Assembly: GCA_902477615.1 (NCBI GenBank)
Contig: CABSHY010000001.1
Location: forward strand, 1-32,249
DNA: 32,249 nt
Reading direction: 5' to 3'
Source: an uncultured Sutterella sp.
Lineage (GTDB): Bacteria; Pseudomonadota; Gammaproteobacteria; Burkholderiales; Burkholderiaceae_F
The position numbers were made by a program, and so were the translations under genes. The notes below the pieces were generated by a model. It was given only the letters and a program-made list of their open reading frames with translations. It ran no database searches and was not told where the DNA came from. Positions 23,855-30,665 of this stretch are shown one piece after another (within the stretch, counting starts at the first letter, position 1; the number at the start of each line of letters is the position of its first letter).

Positions 23855-24664
23855 CTAGAGTGCCATTGCTGCTCTAAAGAGCATGTAAGCAGACAAGACA
23901 AACAACAAACTCGCGAAAATGCGTTTTAAGGGTTTCGTGTCCATGCCGTGCGCCATCTTTGCACCCAACGGGGCCGTTAAAACACTACAAGCCGCAACGG
24001 AGAAAAGGGCAGGTAAATACAAAAAGCCCAAGGAATATTCCGGCATACCGGGAACGTTCCAACCGCTGATGATGTAACCGATGGTGCCCGCGAAGGCAAT
24101 CGGGAAACCCAACGCAGCAGATGTGCCCACGGCTTTGTGAATCGGGACATTGCAAGAGGTCATCAGGGGCACCGAAATAAAGCCGCCACCGGCACCCACT
24201 AAAGAGGATACGGAACCCACAACCGTACCAGCGGCGATCAAGCCTAAGTTACCGGGCAATTGACGGGTACTGACGGTTTTCTTACCGAAAAACATTCTCA
24301 AGGCCGAATACATCACGAAGCAGCCAAAGAGTAAAGAGATGGCAAAGTTAGACAACATGCCGGAAATTTGAGCCCCGATCAAAGCACCGAGAAGAATTCC
24401 GGGGGCGCCTGCCATCACCACCTTCCAAAGAACCGCACCGTGCGCATTGTGGGCTCGTACGCTCGAAGCCGAGGTAAAGACAATGGTCGCCAAACTCGTT
24501 GCAATGGCAACGTGAACCCCGACCTCATCGGGGACAACACCACCCGCCAAAATCATGGTTAAAAACGGGGTTAATACCATCCCGCCCCCAATACCTAATA
24601 AACCGGCTAAAAAGCCGGTACAGCAGCCCAAGGCGGCGAGCAGGATAAGGGTAGTGACTTCCAT
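23855..24664 (-). CDS. TauE/SafE-family sulfite exporter-like permease
   Basis: A 269-residue inner-membrane protein with about eight hydrophobic segments and the two family repeats. Each repeat has a glycine-rich signature: GFLAGLLGIGGGMVLTPFL near the N-terminus and GSVSSLVGAGGGFISVPLM in the middle. The family moves sulfite, sulfoacetate or other organosulfur anions; the substrate cannot be told from sequence. It begins one base after the stop of the EVE-domain gene, so the two are cotranscribed. Confidence 0.9.
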   Translation of the reverse strand: MEVTTLILLAALGCCTGFLAGLLGIGGGMVLTPFLTMILAGGVVPDEVGVHVAIATSLATIVFTSASSVRAHNAHGAVLWKVVMAGAPGILLGALIGAQISGMLSNFAISLLFGCFVMYSALRMFFGKKTVSTRQLPGNLGLIAAGTVVGSVSSLVGAGGGFISVPLMTSCNVPIHKAVGTSAALGFPIAFAGTIGYIISGWNVPGMPEYSLGFLYLPALFSVAACSVLTAPLGAKMAHGMDTKPLKRIFASLLFVLSAYMLFRAAMAL

Positions 24665-24665
24665 T

Positions 24666-25136
24666 TTAGATGGCCTTTACAAGGTGATTGAGAATAAACG
24701 TGTATTCGTCTTCGGTGACGGGCGTAATGGAGAGACGATTGCCTTTTTGAAGCACTTTCATCTCTTTGAGTTCTTCGTGTTGGCGAAGCTCATTGATGCC
24801 AATTAAAGAGACTTCTTGATCGACTTCGATATCGACACAAACCCAGCGGGGATTATCTCGCGTGGACTTGGGATCGTAGTAGTCATTTTGGGGATCAAAT
24901 TGCGTTTCGTCCGGATGAACAGATGTGGCCACGTGAGCTAAACCAACGATACCGGGTTCTTTGCAAGAGGAGTGGTAGAAAAAGACACGGTCGCCCACCT
25001 GCATCTCGTCTCGCATAAAGTTTCTTGCTTGGTAATTTCGAATGCCAAACCAAGGAACACGGTGTTGAGGCATTTGCAGAACGCTTTGTACAGAGCACTC
25101 AGAAGGCTCCGATTTCATCAGCCAGAATTTCGACAT
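24666..25136 (-). CDS. EVE-domain protein
   Basis: A 156-residue protein made almost wholly of an EVE (PUA-like) domain, a fold thought to read modified bases in DNA or RNA. Conserved stretches are FWLMKSEPSE, WFGIRNYQARNFMRDEM, GDRVFFYHSS, PGIVGLAHV, and DPKSTRDNPRWVCVDI. ATG 25136 is chosen because the family begins with (M)xxWLMKSEP; a longer in-frame start at 25184 would overlap the probable 6S RNA. Its position just downstream of that RNA fits my memory of other beta-proteobacteria. Confidence 0.9.
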   Translation of the reverse strand: MSKFWLMKSEPSECSVQSVLQMPQHRVPWFGIRNYQARNFMRDEMQVGDRVFFYHSSCKEPGIVGLAHVATSVHPDETQFDPQNDYYDPKSTRDNPRWVCVDIEVDQEVSLIGINELRQHEELKEMKVLQKGNRLSITPVTEDEYTFILNHLVKAI

Positions 25137-25164
25137 GAAGCACGCTTTGAAAAAAGAGAAGTCC

Positions 25165-25316
25165 CCATAAGGGTTGCCTTGCATCCTGAGTCCGAAGAAT
25201 CAAGAGCGGTCACCTCTGAAGCGGGTTTCGGGGAAGCATCACGTGCCTCCGCACCACCGGCCCCAAGACCAGTAACCTAAGTGTTTAAGCATTGGAACAA
25301 GGAATCTTAAAGCAAC
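25165..25316 (-). ncRNA. ssrS: Probable 6S RNA
   Basis: 6S RNA binds sigma-70 RNA polymerase by mimicking an open promoter. Evidence here is structural and positional. A closing stem pairs GTTGCTTT (25316-25309) with AAGGCAAC (25180-25173), and ATTCCT/AGGAT continue it. An A+T-rich unpaired side (around 25280-25300) resembles the central bubble. A long G+C-rich terminal arm includes GGTTAC/GTGACC and a GTGC-GGAG-GCAC tip. A promoter places transcription start exactly at the first paired base. The length of about 150 bases is at the short end for 6S RNA. No alignment was possible. Confidence 0.6.
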
Positions 25317-25322
25317 TTATCA

Positions 25323-25352
25323 CTTATAGGGACAAGACTAATTTTGGCTCAA
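25323..25352 (-). promoter_or_regulatory. Promoter of the probable 6S RNA
   Basis: On the minus strand the -35-like TTGAGC (25352-25347) and the -10 TATAAG (25328-25323) are 18 bases apart. The expected start, about seven bases on, is at 25316, the first base of the closing stem. Confidence 0.6.
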
Positions 25353-25357
25353 ATCTA

Positions 25358-25405
25358 AGAAAAAAACAATGGGAAAAATTGCTCTAATTGCAACAATTTT
25401 TCCCA
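25358..25405 (-). terminator. Terminator of uppP
   Basis: On the minus strand TGGGAAAAATTG (25405-25394) pairs perfectly over 12 bp with CAATTTTTCCCA (25381-25370), followed by a T-rich run. It ends the uppP transcript 27 bases after the stop and insulates the RNA gene downstream. Confidence 0.88.
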
Positions 25406-25432
25406 TCATAGTCTTGACAAATTGGTTTTGTT

Positions 25433-26284
25433 TTACCAAGCAACAAGGCCCGTGTAATAAGTCACCAAAATAATGATGCCAAAGATGATGCGGTACCAAC
25501 CGAAGGACTTAAAGTCGTTACTGGAGACATAACGCAACAACCATTTCACGACAACCAATGCGCTCACAAAAGAAACGACAAAACCCACAATAAAACCAAC
25601 GGTCATGTCCGTGGTCCAAACAAAGGTTTGTTGTTCAGACACGCGCAAGAAGGTTTTCGCCAACGAATAAACCGTTGCGCCGAAAATCGTCGGGATCGCG
25701 AGGAAGAAAGAAAACTCCGTTGCAGCCTTTCGAGATAAACCCAAAACCAAACCGCCGATGATGGTAGCGCCCGAGCGACTCGTTCCAGGAATCATGGCAA
25801 TGCATTGCATGCAACCGACTAAGAACGCGTCTTTCGCCGTCATGTCATCCATATTCGGAACACGAGGGGAGTAGTTGCGCTTAGCGTGAGCGTTTTCTAC
25901 CCAAAAGATGATGAAACCACCTAAAACCAAAGCAACGGCAACGGAAATGGCATTAAAGAGAAGCTCTTCAATGAGATCGGCAAAAATCACACCTAAAATG
26001 GCGGCCGGTAAAAACGCGACGATTAAGTTAATAGCCAGGCGTTGCTCTTTCTTTTGCGTGAAGAGTCCCGTTGCCACTTGCCACAAGCGTTGGCGATAGA
26101 ACCAACAAACGGCAAAAATGGCGCCCGCTTGAATAGCGATATTAAAGGTGTTGACTTCGGGGCCCGTGAAATTGAGAAGGTCGCCCGCAATGATCAAGTG
26201 ACCGGTTGATGAAATCGGTAAGAATTCCGTCAAACCCTCAACAATCCCGAGGATGAAAGCTTTGATTTGATAGATGAGATCCAT
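25433..26284 (-). CDS. uppP: Undecaprenyl-diphosphatase (BacA family)
   Basis: Integral membrane phosphatase of 283 residues that recycles the lipid carrier for peptidoglycan synthesis; extra copies give bacitracin resistance. Both catalytic motifs are present: GIVEGLTEFLPISSTGH with Glu16, Glu20 and His29, and MIPGTSRSGATIIGG. About eight hydrophobic segments are seen. It begins 15 bases after trmB and is likely in its transcript. Confidence 0.97.
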   Translation of the reverse strand: MDLIYQIKAFILGIVEGLTEFLPISSTGHLIIAGDLLNFTGPEVNTFNIAIQAGAIFAVCWFYRQRLWQVATGLFTQKKEQRLAINLIVAFLPAAILGVIFADLIEELLFNAISVAVALVLGGFIIFWVENAHAKRNYSPRVPNMDDMTAKDAFLVGCMQCIAMIPGTSRSGATIIGGLVLGLSRKAATEFSFFLAIPTIFGATVYSLAKTFLRVSEQQTFVWTTDMTVGFIVGFVVSFVSALVVVKWLLRYVSSNDFKSFGWYRIIFGIIILVTYYTGLVAW

Positions 26285-26299
26285 CGAAAACTCACTTCG

Positions 26300-27022
26300 T
26301 TAAATGCGTTCGTAGACCAAGTCCCAAACACCATGACCCAAACGTTCACCGCGGGCGTGGAATTTGGTCATCGGACGTTCCGTGATGGGGTTGGCCATCA
26401 CCGGAGAAAAGCCATCATGCATGTTCTTTAATAACGGTTCTTGGCTTAACACTTCAAACATTTGCTCGGAGTAGTTTTCCCAGTCCGTGGCGCAGTGAAT
26501 GTAACCGCCCACACGCAAATGTTTGACCAACTCATGAATGAAGGGTTGAGCGACCAAGCGGCGCTTGTGGTGACGAGCCTTGCGCCAAGGATCGGGGAAG
26601 TAAATGTGAATGCCGTCGAGCATTTCTTCGGCCAACATGTTTTTCACCACTTCCACGGCATCGTGTTGAATGATGCGAACGTTTGTTAATTGCATTTCGT
26701 CTAAGCGAATGGCCAATGCACCGACACCGGCAGAGAAAACTTCACAACCGATAAAATCAACTTCGGGGTGGGCTTGGGCAATAGCAGCCGTCGTCTCCCC
26801 CATGCCACAACCGATTTCAAGCACCAAGGGGGCTTTACGGCCGAAAATGGCTTCGGGATTAATCAACTTTTCTTCATAGTTGAGTGCAAAGCGAGGTAAG
26901 AGTTCTTCTAAGGAACGCTTTTGAGCTTGACTGATATGACCGCGACGCAACGTAAAGCTGCGAATGTGGCGCTTCTTGAGCACTTCGATTTCTTCAGGAG
27001 TGAGGATTTTCTTTTCAGACAT
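26300..27022 (-). CDS. trmB: tRNA (guanine-N7)-methyltransferase
   Basis: SAM-dependent enzyme that makes m7G46 in tRNA variable loops. The 240-residue protein has the SAM motif LVLEIGCGMGETT, then FIGCEVFSAGVGAL, the catalytic IYFPDPWRKARHHKRRL and the C-terminal TKFHARGERLGHGVWDLVYE. ATG 27022 (MSEKKIL) is preferred; an upstream in-frame start at 27076 would lie in the tRNA-Gly gene. There is no obvious ribosome-binding site, and the tRNA terminator lies only 12 bases upstream. Confidence 0.96.
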   Translation of the reverse strand: MSEKKILTPEEIEVLKKRHIRSFTLRRGHISQAQKRSLEELLPRFALNYEEKLINPEAIFGRKAPLVLEIGCGMGETTAAIAQAHPEVDFIGCEVFSAGVGALAIRLDEMQLTNVRIIQHDAVEVVKNMLAEEMLDGIHIYFPDPWRKARHHKRRLVAQPFIHELVKHLRVGGYIHCATDWENYSEQMFEVLSQEPLLKNMHDGFSPVMANPITERPMTKFHARGERLGHGVWDLVYERI

Positions 27023-27033
27023 TTTGCAGAAAC

Positions 27034-27055
27034 AAAAAAACGGACAATTCGTCCG
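27034..27055 (-). terminator. Terminator of tRNA-Gly, in the trmB leader
   Basis: On the minus strand CGGAC (27055-27051) pairs with GTCCG (27045-27041), followed by seven T (27040-27034). It ends 12 bases before the trmB ATG, so any trmB mRNA started at the tRNA promoter must read through it. Confidence 0.7.
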
Positions 27056-27075
27056 CTGAGTATACAGAATCGTCA

Positions 27076-27149
27076 TGGAGCGGATGAGGGGAATCGAACC
27101 CCCGTCATAGGCTTGGGAAGCCTCTGCTCTACCATTGAGCTACATCCGC
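27076..27149 (-). tRNA. tRNA-Gly (anticodon CCC)
   Basis: A 74-base cloverleaf with encoded CCA. The acceptor stem is GCGGATG/CATCCGC, the D-arm GCTC...GAGC, the anticodon loop TTCCCAA and the T-arm GGGGGTTCGATTCCCC. It resembles E. coli tRNA-Gly(CCC). It is followed by a terminator and trmB. Confidence 0.97.
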
Positions 27150-27204
27150 AAACTAGAGATGGGTAATTTTACTCGAAATCGGACGAAAAGAAAGTGCTGA
27201 AACA

Positions 27205-27246
27205 AAAATTTAAGGATGGTAACCGCTCCCACGATTAACCATCCTT
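27205..27246 (-). terminator. Terminator of the [FeFe]-hydrogenase-rubrerythrin gene
   Basis: On the minus strand AAGGATGGT (27246-27238) pairs with ACCATCCTT (27220-27212), followed by AAATTTTTG. It lies 23 bases after the stop codon. Confidence 0.8.
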
Positions 27247-27269
27247 TGGTTTAACTAATCAGCTCAGGA

Positions 27270-29318
27270 TTAGTAGTTCTCAGCACGCACTTCAAAGAAG
27301 CTTTGAGCGTAGCCGCAAACCGGGCAGGCTTCAGGAGCCTTCGGGCCCATGACGAGGTGACCGCAAATACGGCATTCCCACATCGTTTGTTCGGCCTTGG
27401 CAAACACTTGTTGCATTTCAACGTTCTTCAAGAGCTTACGATAGCGTTCTTCGTGAGCTTTTTCGATGGCACCGACAGCGCGGAACTTAGCAGCCAAGTC
27501 CAAGAAGCCTTCTTCTTCGGCTTCCTTGGCAAACGTGGCGTACATGTCCGTCCATTCATAGTTTTCGCCGTCAGCGGCAGCGCCCAAGTTCTTGGACGTG
27601 TCACCGATCCAACCCAAAGCTTCACACCACAAGCGGGCGTGTTCTTGTTCGTTGCGAGCGGTTTGTAAGAAAATGGCAGCGATTTGTTCATAGCCTTCAC
27701 GCTTGGCCACTTCTGCGAAGTACGTGTACTTGTTGCGAGCTTGAGATTCACCGGCAAAGCAGGTCATCAAGTTCTTTTCCGTCTTGGAGCCGGCCAACTT
27801 GCCGTTGCATTCGCACTTTTCAACCACGGGTTCAAAGGCTTCATAACCCTTCTTGCAGAGCGGGCAAATGATGTCCTTGGGCAATTCGCCATCACATTCG
27901 TGAACGTAACCGCAGACCTTACAGATATACTTCATCTTTTTTTCTCCTAAATCCCCACTACGATCAGTGTAGTGAGTGTGTAACATTTGTTCAGCTAATT
28001 CCGACAAAGGCTTGCCGTAGAACGTTTCGTAAAGCGCTTTGATTTCTTCATTTTCATGACTCGTGCGCTTTTGAACAGGCAAGCTTTCATCGCGTTTATA
28101 AAGAGCGTCAATACGCAATTGACGCGTTTGATCTTCTTGACCCCAATTGAGTTTGGGTTGACCGCCACCGCTGATGCAACCGCCGGGGCAGGTCATCACT
28201 TCAACCATATGGTAGGGCTTGTCCGTCGTCTTCAAAGATTCAATGAATTGACCGGCAGCAGCCGTACCGTAGATCACCGCCACATTCACCGTGGTACCGG
28301 CAACATCAAGGCTTGCTTCCTTGACGTTCTTTAAACCACGAACGGGTTTTAAGTCAAAGAGCACTTCCGGTGCCTTTTCACCGGTGATAAATTCATAGGC
28401 CGTACGAAGGGCGGCTTCCATCACGCCACCCGTATTGCCGAAAATTACGCCGGCGCCGGAACCTTCGCCCATCAAGCGGTCAAATTGAGATTCTTCGATC
28501 GCACTAAATTGGATGCCACGCGCTTGAGCCCATAAGCCCAATTCGTGGGTGGTGACCACAAAGTCCGTGTCACGCATGCCTTCTACGCCCCAGTATTTGC
28601 CGGCAGCGCACATTTCTTCACGACGGATTTCAAACTTCTTGGCCGTGCAGGGGGTAATGGCAACGTGAACAATCTTCTTCGCATCAATCCCTTGGGCTTT
28701 TGCAAAATAGGTCTTAACGGTCGGACCTTGCATGCCGATGGGGCTCTTAGCCGAAGAGATGTGTTTGATCATGTGCGGATAAAACGTTTCGCAATACTTC
28801 ACCCAAGAGGGGCAACAGCTTGTAAATTGCGGCAACGTAGCATCCTTGTCTTGCAAGCGGGCAATGAGTTCGCTCGCTTCTTCCATAATGGTTAAGTCAG
28901 CGGCAAAGTTCGTGTCCAAAACATAATCGGCACCCAAAGCGCGCAAAAGGCCCACCATCTTGCCTTGCTCAAAACTGCCAGCGGGCAAACCAAAGGCTTC
29001 GGCAATGGCAGCACGAACAGCCGGTGACGTGGACATCACGACAATGGTGTCGGGGTCGTTGATCGCTTTTTGAACATCGGGGTATTCAAGCGGGCTCGAA
29101 AGGCTTCCCGTGGGGCAGACGTTAATGCATTGACCGCAGTGAATGCAGATGGCACGATCGCCCGTCTTTTCAAGATCATAGCGACCATGCACTCCAATGT
29201 AGTCTTCGCAGACTTGACGGCACATTGCGCAGTTAACGCATAAGGCTTCATCGCGCTTAAGAGCGGGATTGTCCTCGTTAACGGCAACGCGTACATCGAG
29301 TGATTGATGAATGGACAT
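27270..29318 (-). CDS. [FeFe] hydrogenase fused to rubredoxin-rubrerythrin
   Basis: A 682-residue cytoplasmic protein (no signal peptide). Residues 27-68 hold two [4Fe-4S] motifs (C27, C30, C33, C37; C58, C61, C64, C68). The H-cluster domain has TSCCPSW (C168 proton relay, C169 ligand), TPCTAKK (C224) and MTCPGGC (C377, C381), so it should be catalytic. Threonine replaces the usual methionine before C224. The hydrogenase part ends at LLHTHY-like LHTHYTDRS (about 454). From M462 follow a rubredoxin (C466, C469, C485, C488), a ferritin-like diiron domain (E524, E557xxH560, E619xxH622) and a second rubredoxin (C649, C652, C665, C668). Likely role: H2-driven peroxide reduction. No HydEFG maturases are in the window. 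AGGGAG supports the start. Confidence 0.93.
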   Translation of the reverse strand: MSIHQSLDVRVAVNEDNPALKRDEALCVNCAMCRQVCEDYIGVHGRYDLEKTGDRAICIHCGQCINVCPTGSLSSPLEYPDVQKAINDPDTIVVMSTSPAVRAAIAEAFGLPAGSFEQGKMVGLLRALGADYVLDTNFAADLTIMEEASELIARLQDKDATLPQFTSCCPSWVKYCETFYPHMIKHISSAKSPIGMQGPTVKTYFAKAQGIDAKKIVHVAITPCTAKKFEIRREEMCAAGKYWGVEGMRDTDFVVTTHELGLWAQARGIQFSAIEESQFDRLMGEGSGAGVIFGNTGGVMEAALRTAYEFITGEKAPEVLFDLKPVRGLKNVKEASLDVAGTTVNVAVIYGTAAAGQFIESLKTTDKPYHMVEVMTCPGGCISGGGQPKLNWGQEDQTRQLRIDALYKRDESLPVQKRTSHENEEIKALYETFYGKPLSELAEQMLHTHYTDRSGDLGEKKMKYICKVCGYVHECDGELPKDIICPLCKKGYEAFEPVVEKCECNGKLAGSKTEKNLMTCFAGESQARNKYTYFAEVAKREGYEQIAAIFLQTARNEQEHARLWCEALGWIGDTSKNLGAAADGENYEWTDMYATFAKEAEEEGFLDLAAKFRAVGAIEKAHEERYRKLLKNVEMQQVFAKAEQTMWECRICGHLVMGPKAPEACPVCGYAQSFFEVRAENY
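27933..27948 (-). promoter_or_regulatory. Internal ribosome-binding site and start inside the fusion gene
   Basis: Minus strand: AGGAG (27948-27944), seven A and one G (27943-27936), then ATG (27935-27933) in frame with rubrerythrin, giving an ideal 8-base spacing. Translation from here would yield a free 221-residue rubredoxin-rubrerythrin. With one A fewer the hydrogenase frame would end at TGA overlapping this ATG. Confidence 0.75.
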
Positions 29319-29338
29319 AAATTCTCCCTACAGTCCTA

Positions 29339-29394
29339 CGATTGCAATCGTTTTGATTGCGACTCAGTATAGAGGGCCCATTTTCAAATCACAA
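29339..29394 (-). promoter_or_regulatory. Promoter and palindromic operator of the [FeFe] hydrogenase gene
   Basis: On the minus strand the -35 TTGTGA (29394-29389) and the -10 TATACT (29371-29366) are 17 bases apart. Just downstream lies the perfect palindrome CGATTGCAATCG (29339-29350), with one more GATTGC half site at 29355-29360, at about +9 to +20 from the expected start. This is a typical repressor position. Confidence 0.65.
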
Positions 29395-29434
29395 TTGGAC
29401 TTGTAAGCACCCTCAATAGTTAAAGTCTATTGAC

Positions 29435-29465
29435 GCAAAACGCAACTCAAACGGTTGCGTTTTGC
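29435..29465. terminator. Terminator-like hairpin after the pepN-fbp operon
   Basis: A perfect 12-bp stem, GCAAAACGCAAC (29435-29446) with GTTGCGTTTTGC (29454-29465), around a 7-base loop directly after the stop of the 58-residue gene. The T-run is inside the stem, so efficiency is uncertain. Confidence 0.6.
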
Positions 29466-29466
29466 A

Positions 29467-29643
29467 TTATTTGTCATCAGAATCGGTTGGCTGATCAGCC
29501 TTGTCTCGTTTAGGGGCGGATTTATCTTGGCCAAGGCTTCCGAAAATACTTTTATTCGGATTGTCCTTTGCCCAACTGGTAAAGCCGTAGACAATGATCA
29601 ATGGAATTAAAATCCAATCGGCGATCAGCTCAAGCCATTCCAT
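29467..29643 (-). CDS. Small membrane protein of 58 residues
   Basis: Unrecognised small protein. It starts MEWLELIADWILIPLIIVYGF, giving one transmembrane helix (about 5-22), followed by a charged hydrophilic tail (KDNPNKSIFGSLGQDKS, then Lys/Asp-rich). It begins two bases after the fbp stop, so it is probably translated by coupling despite lacking a clear ribosome-binding site. The composition and the following terminator support a real gene. Function unknown. Confidence 0.65.
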   Translation of the reverse strand: MEWLELIADWILIPLIIVYGFTSWAKDNPNKSIFGSLGQDKSAPKRDKADQPTDSDDK

Positions 29644-29645
29644 AA

Positions 29646-30641
29646 CTATTTAGCGTGATAAGAGGTGACCAAGTCAACTTCTTCTTGAGAGCCTAAGAAC
29701 ACGGCCACACGTTGGTGTAAGCCCGTTGGCGTGATTTCACGAATGCGTTCATAGCCATTGGTGGCACGGCCACCGGCCTCTTCAATCAACCAACTCATCG
29801 GATTGGCTTCGTACATTAAGCGCAACTTGCCGGCCTTTTTCGGATCACGGTTATCACGCGGGTACATGAAGATACCGCCTCGATTTAAGATGCGGTGCAC
29901 TTCAGCGACCATGGCGGCAATCCAACGCATGTTGAAGTTCTTACCGCGAGGACCCGTGACGCCTGCCAACATTTCAGAAACGTAGCGTTGAACCGGGGCT
30001 TCCCAGTGACGCATATTGGAGCAGTTGATAGCAAATTCAGCTGTTTGCGGGGCCAACGTCACCTTTTCAATGGTTTGGAAGTATTCGTTCTTCGCAGAAT
30101 CCAACGTAAAGACCGTCGTACCAAAGCCCAACGTCATCACCAATTGCGTTTGCGGGCCGTAGATCACGTAACCGGCCGCCTTTTGTTGCGTACCCGGTTG
30201 CAAGAATTCTTCGTCCTTGACGTCACGGTGCGGGGTGCCGGCGGGCAAAATCGAGAAAATCGTGCCGATGGAGACATTGATGTCGATGTTGCTAGAGCCA
30301 TCCAACGGATCAAACAAAACCAAGTAGGGGCCGATGTCGCAGTTTTCCGGCACTTGAAGAGCGTTATCCATTTCTTCACTGGCCACCGCGCTCACAAAAC
30401 CGCTTTCCATGCAGGCTTGGCTCATGATGTCATTGGCAATAATGTCCAATTTCTTTTGCGTTTCGCCTTGGACATTTTCACTGCCAGCGGAACCTAAAAC
30501 GCCTGCCAATGCACCTAAACTTACCTTAAAGCTGATGTCTTTACACGTTTCGGCGATGTGAGCGATAAGCCCCGTGAGCTTAGGATCCACACCGTGTTCA
30601 TTTTGCATTTCTTGTAAATACAAGGCTAAAGTTTTTGCCAT
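29646..30641 (-). CDS. fbp: Class I fructose-1,6-bisphosphatase
   Basis: Gluconeogenic enzyme of 331 residues that hydrolyses fructose 1,6-bisphosphate to fructose 6-phosphate. Metal-site motifs are ASEEMD and LFDPLDGSSNIDINVSIGTIF, with the substrate region GGIFMYPRD and LRLMYEANPMSWLIEEAGG. Length and all motifs are normal. It follows pepN by 24 bases in an operon and ends with TAG. Gluconeogenesis beside a peptidase fits an amino-acid-using lifestyle (inference). Confidence 0.97.
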   Translation of the reverse strand: MAKTLALYLQEMQNEHGVDPKLTGLIAHIAETCKDISFKVSLGALAGVLGSAGSENVQGETQKKLDIIANDIMSQACMESGFVSAVASEEMDNALQVPENCDIGPYLVLFDPLDGSSNIDINVSIGTIFSILPAGTPHRDVKDEEFLQPGTQQKAAGYVIYGPQTQLVMTLGFGTTVFTLDSAKNEYFQTIEKVTLAPQTAEFAINCSNMRHWEAPVQRYVSEMLAGVTGPRGKNFNMRWIAAMVAEVHRILNRGGIFMYPRDNRDPKKAGKLRLMYEANPMSWLIEEAGGRATNGYERIREITPTGLHQRVAVFLGSQEEVDLVTSYHAK

Positions 30642-30665
30642 GGTTTGTCTTTCCTTTTCGTGGTG

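Noticed and set aside
29895..30497. 200-codon plus-strand frame opposite fbp
   Set aside because: Shadow frame; fbp is complete on the other strand.
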